Origin: JABMMZ01 sp044368575
GTDB taxonomy: Bacteria > Bacteroidota > Bacteroidia > NS11-12g > UBA955
Reading direction: 5' to 3'
DNA length: 64,000 nt
NCBI GenBank assembly: GCA_044368575.1
Contig: JBIPPH010000008.1
Span: 1 to 64,000 of the forward strand
Shown: positions 1 to 7,983 of the stretch, in pieces
Numbering within the stretch: the first letter of the stretch is position 1
Layout of the letters: each line of letters starts with the position of its first letter
Position numbers and translations under genes: made by a program
The notes under the pieces: generated by a model
Told to the model about the DNA's origin: nothing
Database searches by the model: none
The model's input: only the letters and a program-made list of their open reading frames with translations

Positions 1-439
1 TCCTACTGAACTTCTTGATGAAACAGGCGAATCATTGCGCCAAAAAGGCAACGAATTTGGTGCCACAACTGGCCGCCCTAGACGTTGTGGTTGGTTGGAT
101 TTAGTGGCTTTAAAATACGCCATCATGTTAAGTGGTGTCAACCGTTTGATCATGATGAAGAGCGATGTCTTAAGCGGGTTTGAAGAGATTAAAGTTTGTA
201 CAGCCTATAAAGTGAATGGACAAATCACTGAAGAAGTGCCATATGATCTTTGCAATGCGTCTGTTGAACCAGTTTACCAAACCTTTAAAGGTTGGTCAGC
301 AGATTTAAGTATTTGCCGAAAGCAAGCAGAACTGCCAAGCGAATTTGCCGCCTATGTGCAATTCCTTGAACAAACCCTCAACATGCCTATTCACATCATT
401 TCTGTTGGTCCTGACAGAGAACAAACCATTATAGATTAA
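1..439 (+). CDS. purA: adenylosuccinate synthetase, C-terminal part (5' end outside the window)
   Basis: Reading frame 2 is open from the window edge to a TAA at 437-439, giving about 145 residues of the C-terminal part. Adenylosuccinate synthetase joins IMP and aspartate using GTP, the first committed step to AMP, in the cytosol. The run GNEFGATTGRPRRCGWLD is the strongly conserved PurA segment that contacts the GTP base and IMP. It is followed by the family's C-terminal pattern (KSDVLSGFEEIKVCTAYK) and ends with the usual SVGPDREQTI. There is no break in the frame. The gene converges on icd and the two share a hairpin terminator at 461-479. The family assignment is secure; the N-terminal P-loop region lies outside the window. 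Confidence 0.96.
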   Translation, partial: PTELLDETGESLRQKGNEFGATTGRPRRCGWLDLVALKYAIMLSGVNRLIMMKSDVLSGFEEIKVCTAYKVNGQITEEVPYDLCNASVEPVYQTFKGWSADLSICRKQAELPSEFAAYVQFLEQTLNMPIHIISVGPDREQTIID

Positions 440-453
440 AGCCATTATCCCAT

Positions 454-487
454 AAAAAAAGGCGCCTGAGACAGGCGCCTTTTTTAT
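454..487. terminator. bidirectional rho-independent terminator between purA and icd
   Basis: Perfect 8-bp arms GGCGCCTG (461-468) and CAGGCGCC (472-479) enclose the loop AGA. An A-run (454-460) lies on the left and a T-run (480-485) on the right, so the hairpin reads as a terminator on both strands. This fits the convergent genes purA and icd. Confidence 0.9.
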
Positions 488-502
488 TATGCATTGATCA
501 GC

Positions 503-1738
503 TTATGCTGATTGAGTTAATCTGGCTTTTAAACCTTTATCTAATTCATCTAAGAATTCTTCTGTATAAAGGTAATGCTCACCATGGCTAACTTTATTAC
601 CATGAATACAAACCGCTAAGTCTTTAGTCATTTTACCACTCTCTACAACATCTACACATACCCTCTCTAAAGTTTGGCAGAAATTGATCAATTCTTGGTT
701 GTTATCTAATTTACCTCTGAACTCTAATCCACGTGTCCAAGCAAAAATAGAGGCAATAGGATTGGTAGAAGTTGGCTTGCCAGCTTGGTGGTCACGGAAG
801 TGACGGGTAACTGTACCGTGCGCTGCTTCAGCTTCCATGGTTTGACCATCTGGAGTCACCAATACTGAGGTCATTAAACCCAATGAACCGAAACCTTGAG
901 CTACTGTATCTGATTGAACGTCACCGTCGTAGTTTTTACAAGCCCATACAAAGTTGCCATTCCACTTTAAGGCAGAAGCCACCATGTCATCAATTAGACG
1001 GTGCTCGTATACGATACCAGCAGCTTCAAATTTAGCTTTGAATTCGCTTTGATAAATCTCTTCGAAAATATCTTTGAAACGACCATCGTATTTTTTCAAA
1101 ATGGTGTTTTTAGTTGATAAATACAAAGGCCAGCCTTTTTGCAAAGCAGTATTAAAGCATGAGTAGGCAAAACCTCTGATCGATTCGTCGGTATTGTACA
1201 TGGTTAAAGCTACACCATCGCCTTTAAAGTTAAATACTTCAAACTCTTGAACGCTGCCATCTTCACCTTCAAACTTCACAGTCAATTTGCCTTTGCCCTT
1301 AGTAACAAAATCTGTTGCTCTGTATTGGTCACCAAAAGCATGACGGCCGATACAAATTGGGGCTGTCCAGTTAGGCACTAATCTTGGTACGTTTTTACAA
1401 ACGATTGGCTCTCTGAATACTGTACCATCCAAAATATTTCTGATGGTACCATTTGGAGACTTCCACATTTGTTTCAAAGAGAATTCTTTTACTCTGGCTT
1501 CATCAGGGGTAATGGTTGCACATTTGATCCCAACATGGTATTGTTTAATTGCCTCAGCAGCATCTACAGTCACTTGGTCATTGGTAGCATCTCTATGCTC
1601 AATACCTAAATCATAATATTTGATATCAAGGTCTAAGTATGGGAGAATCAATTTGTCTTTGATAAACTTCCAGATAATTCTGGTCATTTCATCACCATCT
1701 AATTCAACTACAGGGTTGGCAACTTTAATTTTATTCAT
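503..1738 (-). CDS. icd: NADP-dependent isocitrate dehydrogenase (homodimeric, eukaryote-like type)
   Basis: The 411-aa cytosolic enzyme oxidatively decarboxylates isocitrate to 2-oxoglutarate in the TCA cycle and yields NADPH. It opens with NKIKVANPVVELDGDEMTRI, typical of the IDH1/IDH2-like homodimeric group rather than the E. coli Icd group. The substrate loop KSPNGTIRN is near residues 93-101, and the isocitrate/isopropylmalate dehydrogenase signature (NYDGDVQSDTVAQGFGSLGL) is near 270-290. Length is normal for this group. A TAnnTTTG promoter element lies about 23 nt upstream of the ATG. It is read alone towards the shared terminator with purA. Confidence 0.95.
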   Translation of the reverse strand: MNKIKVANPVVELDGDEMTRIIWKFIKDKLILPYLDLDIKYYDLGIEHRDATNDQVTVDAAEAIKQYHVGIKCATITPDEARVKEFSLKQMWKSPNGTIRNILDGTVFREPIVCKNVPRLVPNWTAPICIGRHAFGDQYRATDFVTKGKGKLTVKFEGEDGSVQEFEVFNFKGDGVALTMYNTDESIRGFAYSCFNTALQKGWPLYLSTKNTILKKYDGRFKDIFEEIYQSEFKAKFEAAGIVYEHRLIDDMVASALKWNGNFVWACKNYDGDVQSDTVAQGFGSLGLMTSVLVTPDGQTMEAEAAHGTVTRHFRDHQAGKPTSTNPIASIFAWTRGLEFRGKLDNNQELINFCQTLERVCVDVVESGKMTKDLAVCIHGNKVSHGEHYLYTEEFLDELDKGLKARLTQSA

Positions 1739-1761
1739 ATTGTGGTTTCAATTTGGGAATG

Positions 1762-1769
1762 CAAATGTA
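1762..1769 (-). promoter_or_regulatory. -7 promoter element of icd
   Basis: Reads TACATTTG on the minus strand, a match to the Bacteroidota -7 consensus TAnnTTTG, followed by C. It lies 23 nt before the icd ATG. Confidence 0.65.
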
Positions 1770-1802
1770 AAAATTTATGTTGGGATTTGAAAACCTCAGG
1801 GC

Positions 1803-1836
1803 ATAAAAAAAGCCCTGTAAAAATACAGAGCTTTGA
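1803..1836 (-). terminator. probable terminator downstream of the 49-aa gene
   Basis: An imperfect hairpin, AAAGC-C-CTGTA pairing with TACAG-A-GCTTT, has an A-run on its left side. The A-run becomes the T-tract on the minus strand. It sits directly after the stop of the small gene at 1853 and before the icd promoter. Confidence 0.6.
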
Positions 1837-1852
1837 AATAGGTTTATAGCGA

Positions 1853-2002
1853 TTAAGCTTGGTCTTCTAATACAATACCAGAAGTACCTTTAAAAGGTGA
1901 CTGAATGTAAACCATCTTGTTGACATTCTTCAAGTTAGTTTTTCTAACACGTGTCATTTCTTTGTTTCTTCTGTCTTTTCGCTTAAGTCTTGTAACAGCC
2001 AT
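1853..2002 (-). CDS. small basic protein of unknown function (49 aa)
   Basis: The product starts MAVTRLKRKDRRNKEMTRVR and is rich in Lys and Arg, especially in the first 30 residues. I do not recognise a named family; size and charge suggest an RNA- or ribosome-associated protein, which is inference. The frame is open further upstream to 2053. However, a good promoter (TATATTTGC, 2023-2030, with TTTG at 2051-2054 spaced 20 nt) lies between that outer start and the ATG at 2002, so the inner ATG is chosen. It is followed by a hairpin terminator, so it looks like a one-gene transcription unit between icd and porX. A promoter, a start and a terminator all in register support a real gene. Confidence 0.75.
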   Translation of the reverse strand: MAVTRLKRKDRRNKEMTRVRKTNLKNVNKMVYIQSPFKGTSGIVLEDQA

Positions 2003-2022
2003 GATCTTTAAATTTGAGGGTG

Positions 2023-2054
2023 CAAATATAGGTTTTAATTCGGATCCAAACAAA
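2023..2054 (-). promoter_or_regulatory. promoter of the 49-aa gene (-33 TTTG and -7 TATATTTG)
   Basis: On the minus strand TTTG (2051-2054) is followed after 20 nt by TATATTTG (2023-2030), matching the two-part Bacteroidota promoter. The start codon is 20 nt downstream. Confidence 0.75.
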
Positions 2055-2077
2055 TATTACTAAAAAAAATTATAGAA

Positions 2078-3637
2078 CTAAGATTTTGACTCTAAGGCAA
2101 TAATGGGCACTAGCATTTCCTCTAGCGATATACCGCCGTGTTGAAAGGTGTTGCTGTAATATTTAACGTAGTGGTTATAATTGTTGGGGTAGGCAAAAAA
2201 ATCGTCCTCTTTGCAAACCACAAAACACTGACTCACATTCACTTTTGGCAAATAGGCCATTTCAGGCTTTTTGATTTCAAACACTTCCTTAGGGTCGTAA
2301 GTTAAATTCTTACCTTGCTTATACCTCAAATTAGAATTGGTGTTTTTATCGCCAATCACTTTAACAGCCTTATTAACTCTCACAGAGCCATGGTCTGTAG
2401 TGATAATGACTTTACAAGGCTTTTCTGCAATTAATTGCATGGCTTCCCACAAAGGCGAATGTTTGAACCAACTTTCAGTAACAGAGCGATAGGCCGCTTC
2501 ATCTTCAGCCAATTCTCTAATAATGCTCACATCGGTTCTGGCATGTGAAAACGCATCAACGAAATTGTATACAATGGCATTGATCTGGTTTTGAAACATA
2601 TTGGGAATTTTGTCAACCAAAGCTTTGCCGCCATCTAGATTGGTAACCTTAGTGTAACTGCTTTTCCCTTTGATTTGCAGTCTTGATAACAAATCTTTGA
2701 AAAAGTCCTCTTCAAAATTATTTTTTCCCCCTTCATCCTCGTCATTACTCCATTTTTGAGGGAAACGTTTTTCAATTTCACTTGGCAATAAACCACTGAA
2801 AATGGCATTTCTGCAATACTGAGTGGTGGTTGGCAATATGGTTAAGTACTGATCTTCTGATTCTAGTTTAAAGCGGTCTTTGATGATGGGGGCAATGGCT
2901 TTCCACTGATCAAATCTTAAATTATCTATTAAAATGAAGAAGGTCGGCACTTGCTCATTAATGAGGGGCTTAACACAACGTCTAAAAAGATTATGACTCA
3001 TCACAGGCCCGTTATCTCCTACTGGCTGCAAAAAGTCAAAATAGTGTTTGGTTATGAATTTACTGAAGGTATGATTGGCTTCTTTCTTCTGGTTTTCATA
3101 CACTTCATTCATGCTCTTATCCGCATTTTTACCCAATTCCAATTCCCAAAACACCAGTTTATTGTATACTGCTTTCCACTCGTTCAAATCCATGTTATCC
3201 ATGAGTTTGTTGCTGATGTGTCTGAAATCTATCTGATAGTTAGAATTGGTTTTCTCGTTGACCAAGCGAGAACGGTCAAGCAGTTTTTTAATCGATAATA
3301 AAATTTGATTAGGGTTAACAGGTTTGATCAAATAATCAGCAATTTGAGACCCTATGGCATCGTCCATAATGTACTCCTCTTCACTCTTGGTAATCATAAC
3401 CACCTGTACATCATTTTGATTGGCTTTAATCTTACTCAATGTTTCTAAGCCACTTATGCCTGGCATATTCTCGTCTAAAAACACCAAATCAGGTTGGTGG
3501 GTTAACGCCAATGCTATGGCATCGTTACCATTATTAACGGTAATCATTTCATACCCTTTTTGTTCGAGAAACAAAATATGTGGCTTTAAGAGGTCGATTT
3601 CATCGTCGGCCCATAGGATTTTAATTTTTTGACTCAT
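2078..3637 (-). CDS. porX: PorX: response regulator with PglZ domain, type IX secretion regulator
   Basis: The 519-aa protein has a receiver domain (about 1-120) followed by a helical linker and a PglZ/alkaline-phosphatase-fold domain (about 200-515). In the receiver, acidic residues D11/D12, the phospho-acceptor D55 (FLDENMPG) and K105 are all present. The PglZ half has ILIDNLRFDQW, SHARTD and TTDHGS, which fit the metal-binding positions of the alkaline phosphatase superfamily. PorX is known as the orphan regulator that works with PorY and sigma factor SigP to control T9SS genes; the PglZ domain has been linked to cyclic oligonucleotide hydrolysis. Its ATG overlaps the stop of the T9SS plug-domain gene by 4 bp (ATGA), so translation is probably coupled. 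Regulation likely follows the ABC-F operon promoter. Confidence 0.93.
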   Translation of the reverse strand: MSQKIKILWADDEIDLLKPHILFLEQKGYEMITVNNGNDAIALALTHQPDLVFLDENMPGISGLETLSKIKANQNDVQVVMITKSEEEYIMDDAIGSQIADYLIKPVNPNQILLSIKKLLDRSRLVNEKTNSNYQIDFRHISNKLMDNMDLNEWKAVYNKLVFWELELGKNADKSMNEVYENQKKEANHTFSKFITKHYFDFLQPVGDNGPVMSHNLFRRCVKPLINEQVPTFFILIDNLRFDQWKAIAPIIKDRFKLESEDQYLTILPTTTQYCRNAIFSGLLPSEIEKRFPQKWSNDEDEGGKNNFEEDFFKDLLSRLQIKGKSSYTKVTNLDGGKALVDKIPNMFQNQINAIVYNFVDAFSHARTDVSIIRELAEDEAAYRSVTESWFKHSPLWEAMQLIAEKPCKVIITTDHGSVRVNKAVKVIGDKNTNSNLRYKQGKNLTYDPKEVFEIKKPEMAYLPKVNVSQCFVVCKEDDFFAYPNNYNHYVKYYSNTFQHGGISLEEMLVPIIALESKS

Positions 3638-4911
3638 TTTTTTGCTGAGGAATTAGAACTGATAACGCCCAATAGTTCATCGTATTGCATAAACTGATTT
3701 TTATTGTACAATAAAATCTGATAATCGTTTTCGGTGTTGCTAAAATCACCTTCTGTAGACGACAAATCCGCAACATTATTAGCGCCAGGCAGCACATACC
3801 AATAGTTGTAATACGCTTGTTTTAACATGATCATTTTCTCGTATTGCAGAGCTTTTGGGTTCCACTCCATTTTAAAATCTTCTTTCAACTGCCAATCACT
3901 TAACTCCCCAAAAATATAAACATCTTTAGGCAACTGATCACTGATCAAATTGAAATGAACTGCGGCATAATCTGCCCCTATCTCAGCTTTAGCAATACCA
4001 TCGCGGTTATCGATGACTACTTTACCGTTAAAATCAATGGTTTGAACATATGGCAAATTGCTTCTGATAGCATCAGCGTATAATACTGCATGCTTAACAT
4101 TGTTTTCGTCGTATTTTCGGCGCACATTAGGGCTCAAGTACCTTAAATTCCTAATATCAAAATATCTGAATTCATTTCCCCCTAAAAACAAATTACCAGT
4201 TTCGTAATTGTAATCTAAAATCTTGCCGTTAATGAACCTTGGCTTTAAATCAAAAATTGCATTGTCCCAACAAAGGTTCTGCATAATGGTAGCCTTCACA
4301 TCCATCATGGGATTTGGAACGATGTTATCTCCCATGTTCACTGAAAAATCAATCTCTTGTGAGTTAAAACGCACATTTGGATTAGTAGCTACTTTGACAC
4401 TTGGAGTGATCACAAATTTATCATCAACCACCATAAAACGCCTAGTCAATATCAAATCGTTTTCATCAAAGTTTCTGTATACTTTTAAAATATAGTTACC
4501 AGACAATCTTGGGTTCATGTCATTTTCAGGAAAATTGATTTGGTAATGTGTGTACACCTGAAAAGTGGTTGTAGAAAAAGAATAGTTATTAATGTTTAAA
4601 AACAAATTGCCTGTTAGATATTCATTGGGCTTCAAATTGGAAGGCTTCCAATCCGAACTACAATGGATGAATGTATATTGATAATTATCGCTTTCAGGCA
4701 TCATATCATCAAACTCAATATGCAATTGTTGATTACTCCCTAAATCAATTACTGGAAAACGTTCAAGACCTCCAGCTTGGGTTAAAATGACCGTTTTAAT
4801 ATTGCTTTCGTAAGCTGTATTGGTATAGCTTATTGGCAGGTAAGCAGCATTTAGACATTGGCAACAAACCATTGCCAATAAAAAGAAAAGCCCTTGTTTC
4901 TTGGTGTGCAT
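3634..4911 (-). CDS. type IX secretion system plug-domain protein (DUF5103)
   Basis: About 425 aa with a cleavable signal peptide (MHTKKQGLFFLLAMVCCQCLNA), so it is exported. The body is beta-rich and resembles the DUF5103 family. This family is annotated as a T9SS plug-domain protein, related to the Plug subunit that blocks the idle side of the SprA translocon. The ATG at 4911 is chosen because the reading frame upstream runs through the preceding ABC-F gene, whose stop is at 4913-4915. That leaves 1 nt between stop and start, and only this start gives a signal peptide. It overlaps porX by 4 bp. The family call rests on recognition of sequence features such as QYTFIHCSSDWKPSNL and FGELSDWQ; exact role is inferred from the family. 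Confidence 0.85.
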   Translation of the reverse strand: MHTKKQGLFFLLAMVCCQCLNAAYLPISYTNTAYESNIKTVILTQAGGLERFPVIDLGSNQQLHIEFDDMMPESDNYQYTFIHCSSDWKPSNLKPNEYLTGNLFLNINNYSFSTTTFQVYTHYQINFPENDMNPRLSGNYILKVYRNFDENDLILTRRFMVVDDKFVITPSVKVATNPNVRFNSQEIDFSVNMGDNIVPNPMMDVKATIMQNLCWDNAIFDLKPRFINGKILDYNYETGNLFLGGNEFRYFDIRNLRYLSPNVRRKYDENNVKHAVLYADAIRSNLPYVQTIDFNGKVVIDNRDGIAKAEIGADYAAVHFNLISDQLPKDVYIFGELSDWQLKEDFKMEWNPKALQYEKMIMLKQAYYNYWYVLPGANNVADLSSTEGDFSNTENDYQILLYNKNQFMQYDELLGVISSNSSAKK

Positions 4912-4912
4912 A

Positions 4913-6811
4913 TTATAACTGTATGAGTTGTTCAAACAAGACTTCAAAGTCTTTGTTTTTTGCATTAATTTGAAGTTCAATTTGTTTATACTGTTCAGAA
5001 ACAGTGCCAAAATCATTGTGGTTCTGCAATTGAGCTAATTGAGACTCAATAATAGTCTTCTCTAGTTGCAACGCTTCAATCTCTTTTTCTAAAACCTCTA
5101 TCTGTTTTTGCAATTGTTTCTTAAGTTTTACGGCATCGTTATTATCGTTTTTTGGCTCAATTGCTTGCTCTTTGGGCTTTTCTATTTTATTAGATTTCAC
5201 CTGAGTTTGAGTCTTTTGACGCTGTTGCATGAAGTACTTCCACTCGTCATAAGTGCCAAGATATTCTTTAATATCATCTTCTTCAATCCACCATATTTTG
5301 TTGGCTACATTGGCAATGAAATAACGGTCGTGCGACACGGTTATAAAAGTGCCTTCAAATTGTTGCAATGCCTGAATCAGAATATTCATGCTCTGAATAT
5401 CCAAGTGATTGGTAGGCTCATCCAGCAATAAAAAATTAGCCTCATGCACTAGGGTTTTAGCCAAAGCCACCCTAGCCTTTTCACCACCACTTAAGACTTT
5501 AATTTTCTTGTAAACATCATCTCCTGTAAACAAAAAACAGCCCAAAATAGTCCTTAATTCATTTTCAGTCTTAGTAGAACTCATGTGGACCAATTCTTCT
5601 AGAATCTCATGCTGCACATTTAAAGATTCTAATTGGTGCTGCGCGTAAAAGGTCTTCTCAACATTATGCCCGTATTCTACTGAACCGATAATGGCTTCAC
5701 TTTGATCAATGATTCTCAACAATGTTGATTTACCTTTACCGTTGGCACCTATCAAAGCAATTTTATCCCCTCTTTGAATTTGGGCATTGGCCTGCTTAAA
5801 AATCACTTGATCGCCGTATTGTTTATCAATGTTTTTAAGGGTAGTAATTACTTTACCAGGCTGTTGTCTGACCTTGAACTTTAAGTTCATAACCGCCTCA
5901 TCGTTTTGCACTTCTTCAATGCGTTCAATTTTATCGAGCATTTTCATTCTCGATTGAGCCATATTGGCCTTGCTGGCTTTGGCTTTGAATCGATCTATCA
6001 ATCGTTCTTGTTGTTTGATAAAGCTCTGTTGGTTTTCAAAGGCTCGTTGTTGCAGTTCATCTCTCTCCACTTTTAACTCTAAAAACTTAGAGTAATTTCC
6101 GGCCCATTGATAAACTTTCTTATTGGCAACCTCAACAATTTTGGTGACCATACGATCCAAGAACAATCTATCGTGCGATACGATAATAACAGTGCCTTGA
6201 TAGGATTGCAAATATTCTTCAATCCATTCAATTGATGGTAAATCCAAGTGGTTGGTAGGCTCATCCAACAATAGTAATTTAGGGTTTTGTAAAAGTAACT
6301 TGGCCAACATTACACGCATTCTCCAGCCTCCACTAAACTCGTTTAATGGTCTTTGCAAATCAGCGGTTTTAAATCCTAAACCTTCTAAAATTTCTTCGGT
6401 TTTGAATTGAATATTGTAACCGTCTAAAGCTTCAAACTGCTCTTGTTTATCGCCCAATAAATTCAGAATTTCATCAGAATGATCTGTTTCCATTCTTTGA
6501 ATAATGGCATCAATTTCAGTTTGCAGGGCAAGGGCTTTATCAAAGGCTTGAAGGGCAACATGATAAATACTATCATGGCTTTCATAACTCAATAAATCCT
6601 GATTTAAAAACCCAATACTACAATCCTTGGCTTTTGAAAGATTGCCTTCTGTAGGCTTGTACTCACCAGTAATAATGCGGAGTAAAGTAGATTTGCCGGT
6701 ACCATTTTGACCCACCAAACCTATGCGCTCACCTGGTTTTATTTGCCAGTTGACATCGCTGTATAAATAACGACCTCCAAAGTCGAAAGCTAAATCGTTT
6801 AAAGTTAACAT
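4913..6811 (-). CDS. ABC-F family ATPase (ribosome-associated, Uup/EttA-like)
   Basis: 632 aa with two ATP-binding cassettes and no membrane segment. Walker A motifs are GQNGTGKST (about 34-42) and GANGKGKST. The signature motifs are FSGGWRMRV in the first cassette and LSGGEKARVALAKTL in the second. LLLDEPTNHLD occurs in both. The linker between cassettes is the charged P-site tRNA-interaction motif region typical of ABC-F, and the C-terminus (about 540-632) is a Lys/Glu/Gln-rich coiled coil as in Uup. These proteins act on translating ribosomes; the individual subtype cannot be decided here. First gene of an operon with the T9SS plug-domain gene and porX. A TACTTTTG promoter element sits 8 nt before the ATG. 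Confidence 0.93.
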   Translation of the reverse strand: MLTLNDLAFDFGGRYLYSDVNWQIKPGERIGLVGQNGTGKSTLLRIITGEYKPTEGNLSKAKDCSIGFLNQDLLSYESHDSIYHVALQAFDKALALQTEIDAIIQRMETDHSDEILNLLGDKQEQFEALDGYNIQFKTEEILEGLGFKTADLQRPLNEFSGGWRMRVMLAKLLLQNPKLLLLDEPTNHLDLPSIEWIEEYLQSYQGTVIIVSHDRLFLDRMVTKIVEVANKKVYQWAGNYSKFLELKVERDELQQRAFENQQSFIKQQERLIDRFKAKASKANMAQSRMKMLDKIERIEEVQNDEAVMNLKFKVRQQPGKVITTLKNIDKQYGDQVIFKQANAQIQRGDKIALIGANGKGKSTLLRIIDQSEAIIGSVEYGHNVEKTFYAQHQLESLNVQHEILEELVHMSSTKTENELRTILGCFLFTGDDVYKKIKVLSGGEKARVALAKTLVHEANFLLLDEPTNHLDIQSMNILIQALQQFEGTFITVSHDRYFIANVANKIWWIEEDDIKEYLGTYDEWKYFMQQRQKTQTQVKSNKIEKPKEQAIEPKNDNNDAVKLKKQLQKQIEVLEKEIEALQLEKTIIESQLAQLQNHNDFGTVSEQYKQIELQINAKNKDFEVLFEQLIQL

Positions 6812-6819
6812 GAAACAGG

Positions 6820-6827
6820 CAAAAGTA
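6820..6827 (-). promoter_or_regulatory. -7 promoter element of the ABC-F/plug/porX operon
   Basis: TACTTTTG on the minus strand matches TAnnTTTG and lies 8 nt before the ATG at 6811. It is divergent from the promoter at 6884-6891. Confidence 0.65.
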
Positions 6828-6883
6828 CAATAATTACGGGGAATTTAGGTATTAATCTTATCTTAATTTTAAGCCTTTTTAGC

Positions 6884-6891
6884 TAATTTTG
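6884..6891 (+). promoter_or_regulatory. -7 promoter element of the FrnE-like gene
   Basis: TAATTTTG matches TAnnTTTG and ends 4 nt before the ATG at 6896, which predicts a leaderless or nearly leaderless transcript. Confidence 0.6.
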
Positions 6892-6895
6892 TCGC

Positions 6896-7540
6896 ATGAA
6901 AATTGAAATCTGGAGCGACATAGCCTGTCCATTTTGTTACATTGGCAAACGCCATCTTGAGCAAGCTTTGTTAAAGTTTAACAGCACAATCAACTTTGAC
7001 ATTGAATGGAAAAGCTACCAGCTTCAGCCTGACTTACAAATTACTGAAGCCAAAGGATTAGATGTCTATTTGGCTGAAATCAAAGGGTGGTCTTTAAGTC
7101 AAGCGCAGGAAATGAACCAACAAGTTAGCCAAATGGCCAAAGCCTGTGGCTTAAACTACCAGCTTAACAAAGCTATTGTTGCTAACACTTTAAAAGCACA
7201 CCAATTGATACAATTAGCCAAAACCAAGCTGATGGGAGATGCCGCTGAAGAGGCCTTGTTTAAAGCTTATTTCACTGAAGGCAAAGACCTTAATGACGAA
7301 AACGAATTGTGCACAATCGCTGAGAGTATGGGCATTTCGAGTCATGAAATGGCTGCTGTATTTAAAAACCAGGCATATGTAGACGAGGTTAAACGCGAAC
7401 AATTTGAAGCCCAACAGCTTCAAGTAAGAGGCGTTCCTTTCTTTTTATTCAATGATCAATATGCCATTTCTGGCGCCCAACCGGTTGAAACTTTCGAATC
7501 AGTTATTCAACAAATATTAACGACAGAACAAAACCAATAA
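6896..7540 (+). CDS. DsbA-family oxidoreductase, FrnE-like
   Basis: 214 aa, no signal peptide, so cytosolic. The N-terminus MKIEIWSDIACPFCYIGKRH is the hallmark of the FrnE group of the DsbA thioredoxin superfamily, with the active-site pair C11-P-F-C14. A helical insertion follows, and the cis-proline segment VRGVPFFLF is near residue 180, just before the C-terminal strand. FrnE proteins are thiol-disulfide oxidoreductases or isomerases linked to stress tolerance in other bacteria; the natural substrate is unknown here. It is a single gene with its own promoter, divergent from the ABC-F operon and convergent with the Rieske gene 11 bp away. Confidence 0.9.
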   Translation: MKIEIWSDIACPFCYIGKRHLEQALLKFNSTINFDIEWKSYQLQPDLQITEAKGLDVYLAEIKGWSLSQAQEMNQQVSQMAKACGLNYQLNKAIVANTLKAHQLIQLAKTKLMGDAAEEALFKAYFTEGKDLNDENELCTIAESMGISSHEMAAVFKNQAYVDEVKREQFEAQQLQVRGVPFFLFNDQYAISGAQPVETFESVIQQILTTEQNQ

Positions 7541-7551
7541 GTTTAACTCAA

Positions 7552-7983
7552 TTAAGGTTGTATCTGAATTGAAATTGTATTGTTAACAAAGCTAGTTTTA
7601 AATGCCTTTAGGGATTGAGTAGCTGGTTCTGTTAAGACTTTGCCTGTGTAGTCAAACTTACTGCCATGAGATGGACAAAACACCTCTTTATTGTTCACAA
7701 ACACCGGATTATCGTAATGCGTGCATTTTAACAAAACAGCTGAATAATTGGCATTACTTAAATAATATAACAACACATCGTATTCCAAATCATCAGTTCT
7801 AAGGACAAGTGTTTTTTGAAGTTCATTGCACAAAGAAGCATCTACATTAATTACCTTGTTAAGAACAGTTACTTTAAGAATTTTCGCAGTAGCACAACCT
7901 TCAAATAAAGTCAAAACAGAAACACCCGCAGCCATCCCTGCACATACCATACAACTGCGTTTTATAAAGGATCTTCTCTTCAT
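7552..7983 (-). CDS. Rieske [2Fe-2S] protein with Tat-like signal and lipobox
   Basis: 143 aa. The N-terminus has a twin-arginine motif (RRSFIK) and a hydrophobic stretch ending at C30 (LFEGC), so it is probably exported by Tat and possibly lipidated. The Rieske ligands are visible as C87-T-H89 and C103-P-S-H106-G. The spacing is shorter and simpler than in cytochrome bc1 Rieske proteins, so it is a ferredoxin-like Rieske protein. Electron partner is unknown. It follows directly after the porin gene (the porin stop overlaps its ATG at 7983), suggesting co-transcription and perhaps a shared role in periplasmic electron transfer or metal handling; that role is inference. Confidence 0.85.
   Translation of the reverse strand: MKRRSFIKRSCMVCAGMAAGVSVLTLFEGCATAKILKVTVLNKVINVDASLCNELQKTLVLRTDDLEYDVLLYYLSNANYSAVLLKCTHYDNPVFVNNKEVFCPSHGSKFDYTGKVLTEPATQSLKAFKTSFVNNTISIQIQP

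Noticed and set aside
2951..3298. 115-codon open frame antisense to porX
   Set aside because: Inside the linker and PglZ region of porX; no promoter box nearby.
5108..5431. 107-codon open frame antisense to the ABC-F gene
   Set aside because: Hydrophobic translation arises from the reverse complement of Lys/Glu/Gln-rich coiled-coil codons; no promoter.
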